DNA of 64,000 nt from NCBI RefSeq assembly GCF_019504385.1, contig NZ_CP080590.1:4021501-4085500 (forward strand). Direction: 5' to 3'. Positions 16,658 through 25,332 of this stretch are shown in pieces. The position numbers and the translations under genes were made by a program. This DNA is from Devosia salina (GTDB taxonomy: Bacteria > Pseudomonadota > Alphaproteobacteria > Rhizobiales > Devosiaceae). Below the pieces are notes generated by a model. The model saw only the letters and a list, made by a program, of their open reading frames with translations, was not told where the DNA came from and did not search any database. Numbering within the stretch: position 1 is the first letter of the stretch; each line of letters starts with the position of its first letter.

Positions 16658-16904
16658 ATGGGGTCAGCCTTTTTGGCATGATCCACGAAACCAACCCACG
16701 GGAGCGCTCTCGGGGGGCGGTCAGAAACGGACCATGCGGTATGAATGTGCCGACGCCAAATTGGGAAGAGGCCCGGCCTTGTCGCGCGCTGCATATAGCA
16801 AGAGGGCCAATTTCACAAGGGCGGCAGACGCAGGGGTGCGATGCGAAGCGAAGCCGGCCCGGCTCCAGAGCACCCGGCATGGGCGGCTTTCTTCGCCGGA
16901 ACGG

Positions 16905-19031
16905 CTAGGAAGCCTTTTTGCGGGCCTGCGCCTTGACCGCTTCCGAATGCAGCAGATTGGCCAATGCGGCGGGCTGGAGGGGCGGCGAGAACAGGAAGCC
17001 CTGCACCTCCGACACCCCCTGGGCCCGCACCATGGCCAATTGCTCCTCGGTTTCGATACCCTCGGCGGTGGTCGACATTCCAAGGGATTTGCCCAGGCCG
17101 ATCACCGCCTGGATGATGGCCTGGCTATCCGCCCTCGTGGTGACATCGGCCATGAAGGATCTGTCGATCTTGATCTTGTCGAAGGGGAAGCTCCTGAGAT
17201 AGCTCAGCGAGGAATAGCCCGTACCGAAATCGTCCATCGAAATGCGCACGCCCATGCCGCGCAATTCGTGGAGGGCTGCGAGAGTATTCTCGCTGTCATT
17301 GAGCAGCAGGCTTTCGGTGATTTCCAGCTCCAGCCGGGTCGGCTCGAGCCCGGCCTCGCTCAGGGCGGCCTTGACCTGGGCCACCAGGTCCTTGTGGCGG
17401 AACTGCACCGGCGAGAGATTGACCGCCACGCGCACATCGCCCGGCCAGGCCGACGCCGCCTTGCAGGCCTCATGCAGCACCCACTCGCCAATGGGCACGA
17501 TCAACCCGGTCTCCTCGGCCACCGGGATGAATTCGACCGGCGAGACGGTGCGATCGTCATGGTCCCAGCGCAACAGCGCCTCGACGCAGGTGACGCGGTT
17601 TTCGTCGAGCCCCAGCAGCGGCTGGAACATCAGCCGCATTTCCTCGCGCTGCATGGCGAGCCTGAGGCCCGCCTCGATCGAGCGGCGCTGCTGCAATTCC
17701 GCATCCATGCCCGTTTCGAAGAAATGATAGGTCGAACGCCCTTCGGACTTGGCCTTGTAGAGCGCCAGATCGGCATTCTTGACCAATTGATCGGTGGTGA
17801 TGCCATCGCCCGGCCCCACGGCAATGCCGACCGAGGCGCCGATCTCGATCTGCTGGCCACCGATATTCATCGGCGCCCGCATCGCCTTGACGATGCGATC
17901 GGCCACCTTGGCGGCCATGTCGATGCCGTCGATGGGCCGCAGGAGCAGCGCGAATTCATCGCCGCCCAGCCGGGCCAGGAGATCGGTTTCGCGGGTCGTG
18001 CCCCAGAGGCGGACCGCGGCCTGCTTGATCACCTCGTCGCCCACGGCATGGCCCAGCGTGTCATTGACCGCCTTGAAATGATCCAGGTCGATATAGAGCA
18101 CGGCGGCCATTTCACCGCGCTTGAGACCGGCCTCGGCCCGCGCCATCTGCTCGAGGAACTCGATGCGGTTGGGCAGGTCGGTCAAGGCGTCATGGCGCGC
18201 CAGGTGCTGGATGCGCGCCTCGGCCTGGCGCTGCTCGGTAATATCCTCATGGGTCGAGACCCAGCCGCCATCCTTCATCGGATGGTGCTGCATCAGGATG
18301 GTGCGGCCATTGAGCTCGTGGATGTTCTTGCCATATTCGCGGCGTGAAATGACCTCGCGGCGCCAGGCAATATATTCCTCCTTGGTGCCGCCGGTGGACA
18401 TGCCCTCGTCAAACAGATGCGCCAGGATATCCTCGAGCTGGCTGCCCGGTTTCAGCAATTCGATAGGCAGGTTGTAGATGCGGGCATAGGGCTCGTTGCA
18501 GATGACCAGCCGGCCGCGTGCATCCATCATGCACAGGCCGATCGAGATATTGTTGACCGCCGCATCGAGCCGGATGTTCTGGCGCTCCAGCTCGAGCTTG
18601 CGCTTCTGCTGGCTTTCGGACCGGGCAATCTCGTCGGTAATGTCCTCATGGGTGACCACCCAGCCCAATTGCTCGGAATAGACATGGGCCGTCTCGATGA
18701 TACGGCCGCCATGCACCACTTCCTGCGCCTTGTGGCGCGCGCCACTGCGATTGGCCAGCAGCTCGCTCGTATAGTGCTCGTAGAACTGTTCGGGGCTCTG
18801 GCCGGGATGATTGCCCAGCCGCGCCGAGAGATGCACCACATCCTCCAGCGTCATGCCGCGGTGGATCGCTTCCTGGGAGAAACCATAAAAATCGCGATAA
18901 TGCTTGTTCCACATCAACAGGCGGAACTGGGGCGACCAGACGCAAAAGCCATAGGGAATGCTTTCCAGCGCTGCATCGAGCAGCAGCTTTTCGGCCACTT
19001 CCCCTAGATTTGTGGCGTCTTCCGAGCGCAT
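16905..19031 (-). CDS. PAS-PAS-GGDEF-EAL cyclic di-GMP signalling protein
   Basis: About 708 residues, no signal peptide or membrane segment. Two PAS domains come first (SIPYGFCVWSPQFRLLMWN and NNISIGLCMMDARGRLVICN), then GGDEF (LARLGGDEFALLL) with an intact inhibitory RxxD site (RETD), then EAL (CVEALLRWDHDDR) with DDFGTGYSSLSYL. Catalytic residues of both output domains look present, so it could make and degrade cyclic di-GMP; the net direction cannot be read from sequence. The start is the ATG before RSEDATNLG, with a G-rich ribosome binding site; a TTG lies 8 codons upstream. A perfect CtrA box precedes it. Confidence 0.92.
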   Translation of the reverse strand: MRSEDATNLGEVAEKLLLDAALESIPYGFCVWSPQFRLLMWNKHYRDFYGFSQEAIHRGMTLEDVVHLSARLGNHPGQSPEQFYEHYTSELLANRSGARHKAQEVVHGGRIIETAHVYSEQLGWVVTHEDITDEIARSESQQKRKLELERQNIRLDAAVNNISIGLCMMDARGRLVICNEPYARIYNLPIELLKPGSQLEDILAHLFDEGMSTGGTKEEYIAWRREVISRREYGKNIHELNGRTILMQHHPMKDGGWVSTHEDITEQRQAEARIQHLARHDALTDLPNRIEFLEQMARAEAGLKRGEMAAVLYIDLDHFKAVNDTLGHAVGDEVIKQAAVRLWGTTRETDLLARLGGDEFALLLRPIDGIDMAAKVADRIVKAMRAPMNIGGQQIEIGASVGIAVGPGDGITTDQLVKNADLALYKAKSEGRSTYHFFETGMDAELQQRRSIEAGLRLAMQREEMRLMFQPLLGLDENRVTCVEALLRWDHDDRTVSPVEFIPVAEETGLIVPIGEWVLHEACKAASAWPGDVRVAVNLSPVQFRHKDLVAQVKAALSEAGLEPTRLELEITESLLLNDSENTLAALHELRGMGVRISMDDFGTGYSSLSYLRSFPFDKIKIDRSFMADVTTRADSQAIIQAVIGLGKSLGMSTTAEGIETEEQLAMVRAQGVSEVQGFLFSPPLQPAALANLLHSEAVKAQARKKAS

Positions 19032-19089
19032 CGAACCCCCCAGTCCAAAAGCCAATCCCCGACGCTGCGCGAACGGTAATGAGACGGGC

Positions 19090-19104
19090 TTAACGCGGGA
19101 TTAA
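19090..19104 (-). promoter_or_regulatory. CtrA box upstream of the PAS-GGDEF-EAL gene
   Basis: The sequence TTAACGCGGGATTAA is an exact TTAA-N7-TTAA, the binding motif of the cell-cycle regulator CtrA. It lies about 59 bases upstream of the ATG at 19031, a promoter-proximal position. It lies on the other side of the argG terminator, so it most likely serves the GGDEF-EAL gene. Confidence 0.6.
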
Positions 19105-19121
19105 ATCGCGACGTTCACATG

Positions 19122-19157
19122 AAAAAGGTGAACTGGCGGGAAGACAGTCCCGCCAGT
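19122..19157 (-). terminator. Rho-independent terminator of argG
   Basis: On the minus strand ACTGGCGGGA and TCCCGCCAGT form a perfect 10-base-pair stem with a 6-base loop, followed by TCACCTTTTT, just past the argG stop. Confidence 0.85.
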
Positions 19158-19166
19158 CTGGATGTG

Positions 19167-20390
19167 TCAGCCCCGTGCCTTGGCGTTGCGCGCCGCCCAG
19201 GTCTTGAGCCTCAGGCCATTGAGGCGGATGAAGCCCTCGGCGTCCTTGTGGTCATAGGCCACCGCGCCCTCTTCAAAGGTCACCAGGTCCATCGAATAGA
19301 GCGAATGGGGCGAGGTGCGGGCGATCACGGTCGCCGAACCCTTGTAGAGTTTGACGGTCACTTCGCCGGTGACATAGGTCTGGCTCTTGTCGATCAGGGC
19401 CTGCAGCATTTCGCGCTCGGGCGAGAACCAGAAGCCGTTGTAGATGAGCTCGGCATATTTGGGCATGAGCTCATCCTTGAGATGGGCTTCACCGCGATCA
19501 AGCGTGATCGATTCAATGCCACGGTGCGCCACCAGCATGATGGTGCCGCCGGGGGTTTCATAAAGCCCGCGGGACTTCATGCCGACAAAGCGGTTTTCAA
19601 CGAGGTCGAGCCGGCCAACGCCATGCTTGCCGCCCAGCGCGTTGAGCCGGGTGAGCAGGGCCGCCGGCGACAGCTTTTCGCCATTGATCGAGACCGGATC
19701 GCCCTTCTCGTAGCCGATGGTGATGATTTCGGGCTCGTTTGGCGCCTTTTCGGGATCGACAGTGCGTTGCGGCACATAATCGGGGAAGGGCACGCCGGGA
19801 TCTTCCAGAACCATGCCTTCGGAGGAAGTGTGCAGGAGATTGGCATCGACCGAGAACGGCGCTTCGCCGCGCTTGTCCTTGGCGATCGGAATCTGGTTCT
19901 TTTCGGCATAGCTGAGCAGTGCCGTACGGCTCCTGAGATCCCATTCGCGCCAGGGTGCGATCACCTTGATCGAGGGATCGAGCGCATTGGCGGTCAATTC
20001 GAACCGGACCTGGTCATTGCCCTTGCCGGTGGCGCCATGGGAAATGGCGTCGGCGCCAGTTTCCTGGGCGATTTCAACCAAGCGCTTGGAAATCAGCGGC
20101 CGGGCAATGGAGGTGCCGAGCAGATACTGGCCTTCATAAACCGTATTGGCGCGGAACATGGGGAAGACGAAGTCGCGCACGAATTCCTCACGCAGGTCTT
20201 CGATGCGGATGTCCTTGATGCCGAACATCTCGGCCTTCTTGCGCGCCGGCTCGAGCTCTTCGCCCTGGCCAAGGTCGGCGGTGAAGGTCACCACTTCGCA
20301 ATCATAGGTTTCCTGCAGCCATTTCAGGATGATGGAGGTGTCGAGCCCGCCCGAATAGGCCAGCACGACCTTCTTGATGTCTTGTCCCAT
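19167..20390 (-). CDS. argG: Argininosuccinate synthase
   Basis: Joins citrulline and aspartate with ATP to give argininosuccinate, the penultimate step of arginine synthesis. The 407-residue length is normal. The N-terminal PP-loop is VVLAYSGGLDTS; further family stretches are SHGATGKGNDQVRFEL, APWREWDLRSRTALL and ENRFVGMKSRGLYETPGG. The start is placed at the ATG before GQDIKKVVL; in-frame residues upstream are not conserved-looking. It is divergent from an Lrp-type regulator with 126 bases between the starts, and has its own terminator. Confidence 0.97.
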   Translation of the reverse strand: MGQDIKKVVLAYSGGLDTSIILKWLQETYDCEVVTFTADLGQGEELEPARKKAEMFGIKDIRIEDLREEFVRDFVFPMFRANTVYEGQYLLGTSIARPLISKRLVEIAQETGADAISHGATGKGNDQVRFELTANALDPSIKVIAPWREWDLRSRTALLSYAEKNQIPIAKDKRGEAPFSVDANLLHTSSEGMVLEDPGVPFPDYVPQRTVDPEKAPNEPEIITIGYEKGDPVSINGEKLSPAALLTRLNALGGKHGVGRLDLVENRFVGMKSRGLYETPGGTIMLVAHRGIESITLDRGEAHLKDELMPKYAELIYNGFWFSPEREMLQALIDKSQTYVTGEVTVKLYKGSATVIARTSPHSLYSMDLVTFEEGAVAYDHKDAEGFIRLNGLRLKTWAARNAKARG

Positions 20391-20516
20391 GGAAGTCCGT
20401 CTCAAGTTTGATGCTGCCACGATACGCCACTCTTCACGCAATTCTGTTGCGATCATCGCAGGATTTTGCCACCTAGTAGCACAATCTGCCAACGTGACTT
20501 CGTCCTAGGACCAAAA

Positions 20517-20981
20517 ATGCCAGAAACGCTGGACGCGATCGATCGCCGGATTTTGCGAGCATTGCAGCGCAATGGCCGCATGTCCAATGTCGAACTGGCC
20601 AATGCCGTGGGCCTGTCGCCCTCGCCCTGTTTGAGGCGCGTCAAACTGCTCGAGGAAAAGGGCGTTATTGACCAATACGTTGCGGTGCTCAACGGGCCCA
20701 AGCTCGGGCTGGGCCTCACGGTCTTTGCCCGCATCTGGTTCAAGACCCAGCATGCCGAAACCACCAATCAGTTTGCTGAAACGGTGCGCAATTATCCCGA
20801 GGTCATCGAATGCTACCTGACCACCGGGGAGTGCGATGCGATCCTGCGCGTAGTCACCACCGACCTGCACGCTTATTGGCGGTTCCAATCCGATCATCTG
20901 ATGCGTATTCCATCGGTGCAGTCGGTCAAGACCGATGTGCCCATGGAAACGATCAAGGCCGGGCGGGAGTTGCCGGTCTAG
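20517..20981 (+). CDS. Lrp/AsnC family transcriptional regulator
   Basis: A 154-residue Lrp-type regulator: N-terminal helix-turn-helix (LDAIDRRILRALQRNGRMSN and ELANAVGLSPSPCLRRVKLLEEKGVI) followed by a RAM effector-binding domain with ECYLTTGECDAILRVVTTDL. Such proteins bind amino acids and control amino acid synthesis or export genes. It is divergent from argG and 100 bases upstream of a LysE-type exporter; control of one or both is plausible but inferred. Start chosen at the ATG before PETLDAIDRR. Confidence 0.92.
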   Translation: MPETLDAIDRRILRALQRNGRMSNVELANAVGLSPSPCLRRVKLLEEKGVIDQYVAVLNGPKLGLGLTVFARIWFKTQHAETTNQFAETVRNYPEVIECYLTTGECDAILRVVTTDLHAYWRFQSDHLMRIPSVQSVKTDVPMETIKAGRELPV

Positions 20982-21082
20982 GGCCTGGACCCCTCGGATG
21001 AACGGATTTCGGCCGCTTCTGAACGCCCTACCCCCGCCGCACGAAAAATGCGATGGTTCGGGCCAATCGCTTCGAGACCGCC

Positions 21083-21730
21083 ATGCCCGCTTTCCTCCCC
21101 GACCTGCCCGTCATCCTTGCCTTCGCGCTGGCCACGATTGTCCTCGCCATCACGCCGGGGCCGGACATGGCCCTGCAGATGAGCCGCGCCATCAATTACG
21201 GCCGGGCGCATGGGCTGGCCGCCATGTTCGGGGCCATGGCGGGCATTCTCGTCCATACCATGCTGGTTGCCTTCGGTATTTCCATCCTGATCATTGCCGC
21301 GCCACCGCTGTTCCTGGCGCTCAAGATCGCCGGGGCGGTCTATCTGCTCTATCTCGCCTATCAGGCCGTGTTCCATGGCGGCGGGCTGCGCCTCGCCGAG
21401 GCCGCGCGCAAACCCCCGACGGTCAAGCAGAGCTTCATGACCGGCATCGGCATCAACCTGCTCAATCCCAAGGTCGTGCTGTTCTTCGTGACCTTTCTGC
21501 CCCAGTTCGTCGATGCCCACGACCCCGGCGCCACCGGCAAGCTGATCTTCCTCGGGCTCGAATTCGTGGCGCTGTCCATCCCGCTCGGGGTGGTGACGGT
21601 GCTGGCGGCCGAGAGACTGGCGGCCCTGTTCCGCGCTTCCAAATGGGTGGAGCGGGCGCTCAACTGGAGCTTTGCCGCCATCTTCACCGCCTTTGCGGCG
21701 ACCATCCTGACAGCCCAGGCGCGGCACTAG
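21083..21730 (+). CDS. LysE/RhtB family amino acid exporter
   Basis: A 215-residue membrane protein with about six hydrophobic segments. The family signature is the N-terminal ITPGPDMALQMSRAINYGRAHGLAAMFG, and later GINLLNPKVVLFFVTFLPQF. Members export basic or neutral amino acids; the substrate cannot be read here. The Lrp-type regulator immediately upstream and in the same direction is a classic arrangement for Lrp-controlled export. An in-frame ATG 30 bases earlier (21053) is an alternative start. Confidence 0.9.
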   Translation: MPAFLPDLPVILAFALATIVLAITPGPDMALQMSRAINYGRAHGLAAMFGAMAGILVHTMLVAFGISILIIAAPPLFLALKIAGAVYLLYLAYQAVFHGGGLRLAEAARKPPTVKQSFMTGIGINLLNPKVVLFFVTFLPQFVDAHDPGATGKLIFLGLEFVALSIPLGVVTVLAAERLAALFRASKWVERALNWSFAAIFTAFAATILTAQARH

Positions 21731-21744
21731 CTGGACCCGGTGGC

Positions 21745-22593
21745 ATGAATTACAGGCACGCCTTTCACGCCGGCAATTTCGCCGATGTGGTCAAGCACAC
21801 CATCCTCACGCGCATTCTCGCCTACCTCATGAAGAAGGACGCCGCCTTCCGGGTGATCGACACCCATGCTGGCCTGGGGCTCTACGACCTTTTCGGGGAC
21901 CAGGCGGAAAAGACCGGCGAATGGCAGGACGGCATCGGCCGGCTGATTCACGTGAAACTTCCCGATGACGTGGCCGAGCTGCTGACGCCCTATCTCGACG
22001 CCGTCAGGGCGCAGAACCCGGATGGGGCGCTGCGCTATTATCCCGGTTCGCCCTTCATCACCCGGCACATGCTGCGACCGCAGGACCGGCTGATGGGCTT
22101 TGAACTGCACCCGATCGATGCAGACCGCCTCCGGCAAAACTTCGCCGGCGACTTCCAGACCAGAATAACCCAACTCGACGCCTGGGACATTTTTGGCACC
22201 CATTTGCCGCCCAAGGAAAAGCGCGGCCTGGTGCTGGTCGATCCGCCCTTCGAGGACAAGGGCGAGTTTTCACGCATGGTGCAAAGCCTTGAAAAAGGGC
22301 ACAAGCGCTGGCCCGGCGGCACCTATGCCTATTGGTATCCGATCAAGGAGCCGGGCGAGGTGGACGCCTATGCAAAGGCCCTCAAGGCGACAGGCATTCC
22401 CAAGATCCTGCGGATCGAGCTGACCATCCGCCAACCCTCCGAGCCGCCGCGCCTGCATGGCACCGGCATGGTCGTCGTCAATCCGCCTTTTGTGCTGGAG
22501 CAGGAAATGCGGGTGCTCCTGCCGTTTTTGGCAGAATTGCTGAGCGATGAGGGGCGCGGCAAGTGGAGCGTGGACTGGGTGGCGGGGGAGTAG
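21745..22593 (+). CDS. rlmJ: 23S rRNA (adenine2030-N6)-methyltransferase RlmJ
   Basis: A 282-residue SAM-dependent methyltransferase that modifies A2030 of 23S rRNA. It begins with the diagnostic MNYRHAFHAGNFADVVKH, has the SAM-binding strand RVIDTHAGLGLYDL, and the catalytic motif LVDPPFEDKGEF. The C-terminal HGTGMVVVNPPFVLEQEM is also typical. The ATG follows the LysE stop by 14 bases, so the two may be cotranscribed. The coding sequence holds a 14-of-16 match to parS at 21944-21959, probably by chance. Confidence 0.95.
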   Translation: MNYRHAFHAGNFADVVKHTILTRILAYLMKKDAAFRVIDTHAGLGLYDLFGDQAEKTGEWQDGIGRLIHVKLPDDVAELLTPYLDAVRAQNPDGALRYYPGSPFITRHMLRPQDRLMGFELHPIDADRLRQNFAGDFQTRITQLDAWDIFGTHLPPKEKRGLVLVDPPFEDKGEFSRMVQSLEKGHKRWPGGTYAYWYPIKEPGEVDAYAKALKATGIPKILRIELTIRQPSEPPRLHGTGMVVVNPPFVLEQEMRVLLPFLAELLSDEGRGKWSVDWVAGE

Positions 22594-22995
22594 CTACCAG
22601 ACGCGGCCGAGCCAGAAATCATTACCTTCAAACGCGTCAAAAGCGCTATCGGCCGAAACTAGCTCCAAGCGGCCAACTATTGCCGATGCCGCAATTATTC
22701 TGTCAAACGGATCACGATGATCCCAAGGAAACTCCGCCGCCGCTGTACAGATTGTTGGTGAAACGGGCAACAGTGTCACCCCTTGCTGCTCTGCGATATC
22801 CAACAATTCATAGAGATATGGCTGCATCTGCGGCCACTTGCCCAGCCTAACTTTCTGCCCAATCTCGTAGAAGCTTATGGCGCTGACAGACACTGTCTCA
22901 GCAGCGCCAATTGCCGCTACGGCCCCGGCGGGCAACTTATCGGGACCCGCGAGGGACCAAGCCCACACATGGGTGTCGAGCAGAATGTGGCTCAA
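22594..22995 (-). CDS. VapC-like PIN-domain toxin
   Basis: A PIN-fold ribonuclease toxin of about 133 residues. The acidic active-site residues are visible: Asp in LLDTH near the start, Glu in ISFYEIG, Asp in RDPFDRIIAASA and Asp in VSADSAFD. It probably begins at a TTG whose last two bases form the antitoxin stop (TTGA overlap); a GTG 15 bases upstream is the alternative. Its stop lies directly against that of the convergent rlmJ. With the upstream Phd-type antitoxin it forms a type II toxin-antitoxin pair. Confidence 0.87.
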   Translation of the reverse strand: MSHILLDTHVWAWSLAGPDKLPAGAVAAIGAAETVSVSAISFYEIGQKVRLGKWPQMQPYLYELLDIAEQQGVTLLPVSPTICTAAAEFPWDHRDPFDRIIAASAIVGRLELVSADSAFDAFEGNDFWLGRVW

Positions 22996-23228
22996 GCCGC
23001 GCCTTCCCACGCTGCGAGATCTTCTTCACTCATAGGTTCGAAGAAATCCGGGCCCGGACCTAGGTGCTTCAGCAGACCAAACTTGAATTCGCGCTTGGAA
23101 GGTGAGGTAACAGGAACCATTCGCACGGCTGTACCGTCAGCCTTGTCAATGATGACTTCCTCACCAGACAAGGCCGCGTCGATGAGATCGGAAAGCTCGT
23201 CCCGGGCGGTCTGTACGGAAACTTTCAT
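22992..23228 (-). CDS. Phd/YefM-type antitoxin
   Basis: A 78-residue antitoxin. The N-terminal DNA-binding Phd fold reads MKVSVQTARDELSDLIDAAL, then SGEEVIIDKADGTAVRMVP; the C-terminal tail (FFEPMSEEDLAAWEG) is acidic and would wrap the toxin. The start is the ATG before KVSVQ, preceded by a GGAGGCAAC ribosome binding site. The antitoxin comes first and overlaps the toxin start by 4 bases, the normal order. Autoregulation is expected from the family, but I found no clear operator dyad. Confidence 0.87.
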   Translation of the reverse strand: MKVSVQTARDELSDLIDAALSGEEVIIDKADGTAVRMVPVTSPSKREFKFGLLKHLGPGPDFFEPMSEEDLAAWEGAA

Positions 23229-23307
23229 GTTGCCTCCATACACTCAACATAGCGCAGAGGACCGGCAACCGCCAGATCGCCTCGTCCCGCCGCCCTGTTG
23301 GGCTCGA

Positions 23308-24516
23308 TCACAGCGCCAGGAGCGCGTCGCGGTCTTTCTTGCTGATCCGTTCGCTTTCGCTCTTCAATTGGCCGCAGGCGGCGAAGATGTCGCGGCCGCG
23401 CGGGGTGCGGACGGGCGAGGCATAGCCGGCCTTGTTGACGATGTCGGCGAAGCGTTCGATGCGCGAAGACGGCGAAGTGCCATAGTTCGAACCGGGCCAG
23501 GGGTTGAACGGGATGAGGTTGATCTTGGCGGGAATGCCGGCCAGCAGCCGCACCAGTTCGCGTGCCTCGGCGTCCGAATCGTTGATGCCGTCGAGCATCA
23601 CATATTCGAAGGTGATGCGGCGGGCATTGGAGAGGCCCGGATAGTTCTTGCAGGCCTCGAGCAATTCCTTGAGCGGCCATTTCTTGTTGATCGGCACCAG
23701 AACGTCGCGCAATTCGTCGCGCACGGCGTGGAGCGAAATGGCCAGCATGACATCGATCTCGCGGCCGGTCGGCTCGATATAGGGCACGACGCCCGAGGTC
23801 GAGAGCGTGATGCGCCGCTTGGAAATGGACATGCCATCGCCGGCCGAGGCGATGAGCAGCGCCTGCTTGACGTTGTCGTAATTATAGAGCGGCTCGCCCA
23901 TGCCCATCACCACGATATTGGTGATGGCGCGGGTTTCCCCGCCCGGCACCAGCCCGCCGTCATCGGGGCGCGAGCCACCTGGAAAGTCGCCGAGACGTTC
24001 GCGCGCCATCAGGATCTGGCCAAGGATTTCCCCGGCGGTGAGGTTGCGGACCAGCTTCTGCGTGCCGGTATGGCAGAACGAACAGGTCAGCGTGCAGCCC
24101 ACCTGGGACGAGACGCAAAGCGTCCCGCGATCACTCTCCGGGATATAGACGGTTTCGACTTCCACCGCCGGCATGTTGGGATTGGCCGGATCGCGGAAGC
24201 GGAACAGCCATTTGCGCGTGCCATCCACCGACACCTGCTCGGTGACGATCTCGGGGCGATCGAGATTGAAGGTGTCGGCAAGTTTCTGACGCACCGGCTT
24301 GGCCACATTGGTCATGCGGTCGAAATCGGTGACGCCGTTCACATAGAGCCAGTTCCAGAGCTGGGAGGCGCGCATGCGCCCTTCCTTTTCCGAGACGACC
24401 TCATGGCTGACCAGCTCCTCGGCCAGCCCGGCCTTGGAAAGGCCGATCAGGCTCGGCCGCGCGGCGGAGGCCGGGCGGATGGCGGTCGAATGGTCAAGGT
24501 TCAGCGCAATGCTCAT
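23308..24516 (-). CDS. rlmN: Dual-specificity RNA methyltransferase RlmN
   Basis: Radical-SAM enzyme that puts a C2 methyl group on A2503 of 23S rRNA and on A37 of some tRNAs. The iron-sulfur cysteines are at 141, 145 and 148 (GCTLTCSFC), GEPLYNYDNV follows, and the C-terminal substrate-methylating Cys is in FAACGQLKSESER. The 402-residue length is normal. The start is the ATG before SIALNLDHS; the earlier in-frame stretch contains no conserved residues. It stands alone, with a family-2 repeat doublet upstream. Confidence 0.96.
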   Translation of the reverse strand: MSIALNLDHSTAIRPASAARPSLIGLSKAGLAEELVSHEVVSEKEGRMRASQLWNWLYVNGVTDFDRMTNVAKPVRQKLADTFNLDRPEIVTEQVSVDGTRKWLFRFRDPANPNMPAVEVETVYIPESDRGTLCVSSQVGCTLTCSFCHTGTQKLVRNLTAGEILGQILMARERLGDFPGGSRPDDGGLVPGGETRAITNIVVMGMGEPLYNYDNVKQALLIASAGDGMSISKRRITLSTSGVVPYIEPTGREIDVMLAISLHAVRDELRDVLVPINKKWPLKELLEACKNYPGLSNARRITFEYVMLDGINDSDAEARELVRLLAGIPAKINLIPFNPWPGSNYGTSPSSRIERFADIVNKAGYASPVRTPRGRDIFAACGQLKSESERISKKDRDALLAL

Positions 24517-24643
24517 GGCAGGCACATCGGGTTCCGGAAATGCGGGAAGTGCGCGCGTGTAGCACAGGTGCGGGAACTTGGCAAAGTCACACCGGCGGGA
24601 GGCAGGTCGGCGGTGGATGCGGGACGGTCCAAGACACCGCGCC

Positions 24644-24717
24644 GCCCTCGGACGTGATCCGAGGGCCAAATCCCGCCGGCGCAAATCTCAAGTGGTCCTC
24701 GGGTCAAGCCCGAGGAC
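24644..24717. repeat. Palindromic repeat doublet, family 2 (copy 2)
   Basis: Near-perfect palindromes at 24644-24666 (GCCCTCGGACGTGATCCGAG..) and 24695-24717 (GTCCTCGGGTCAAGCCCGAG..), starting 51 bases apart, in the gap between rlmN and the downstream IalB-like gene. Confidence 0.8.
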
Positions 24718-24738
24718 GGAACCGAGAATGTTGAAAAA

Positions 24739-25245
24739 TCAGCACTCGGCCCCGATCGCCTGCTGCGCCGCGGTGGCGCCCGAGAGCGAATAGGACTGCA
24801 CGATCCGCGAGCCGGTCGCCGATGTCCCGGTGATGGAAATGCTCGAGCCGGCGCGAATGGCGGCGGCCAGATTGGCCGCCTGCGCACTGTCATCGAGCCA
24901 GGCCGCATCGTTCTGGGTGAAGAGGGCAAAATCCTGCCCGCCCACGCTGGCCGTGGCGGTGGAACCGGTCTGGAAGGTATAGCCGGCCACGACATTGAAC
25001 TCGTTCACCACGTCCTCGCCGGGGCGATTGGTGATGTAGAGATAGGCCTGACCATAGCCGTCGGGCGTCGGTTCGGTGGTCTTGGGCTTGGTCATGGCAA
25101 AGCAGACCGTGCCGCTGCCATCATCGGCCGCATAACTCGACCAGTCGCGAAAATCACCGAGCACCCGCGCCGACTGGGCCTGGGCCGGCGCAAGAGCGGC
25201 CAGGATCAGGAGGGACGCAAGCGGCAGGGCTGAAATACGGATCAT
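24739..25245 (-). CDS. Invasion-associated locus B (IalB)-like secreted protein, paralogue 2
   Basis: A 168-residue exported protein: signal peptide MIRISALPLASLLILAALAP, then the IalB-like fold with VLGDFRDWSSYAADDGSGTVCFA, AWLDDSAQA and the C-terminal SYSLSGATAAQQAIGAEC. The family is named after a Bartonella invasion protein but is common in free-living alphaproteobacteria; invasion should not be inferred. It is a tandem paralogue of the next gene, with the same Cys positions and the same YSLSGATAA end. Confidence 0.82.
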   Translation of the reverse strand: MIRISALPLASLLILAALAPAQAQSARVLGDFRDWSSYAADDGSGTVCFAMTKPKTTEPTPDGYGQAYLYITNRPGEDVVNEFNVVAGYTFQTGSTATASVGGQDFALFTQNDAAWLDDSAQAANLAAAIRAGSSISITGTSATGSRIVQSYSLSGATAAQQAIGAEC

Positions 25246-25332
25246 CAAGTCTGGTTCTCTTGGCAGAACGGGGCGCGGGGCTGCTGATCCCCGGCGCCCA
25301 GTTACAGATGTTCAGGCGGCCGGAGCAAGCCC

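Noticed and set aside
16658..16904. Promoter CTTGTG..CTATAT for typA
   Set aside because: The spacer is only about 14 bases, too short for a sigma-70 promoter; left as unexplained non-coding sequence.
21944..21959. parS-like sequence TGATTCACGTGAAACT inside rlmJ
   Set aside because: 14 of 16, but the bases encode the ordinary IHVKL of RlmJ and the site is 36 kb from parAB; chance is more likely.
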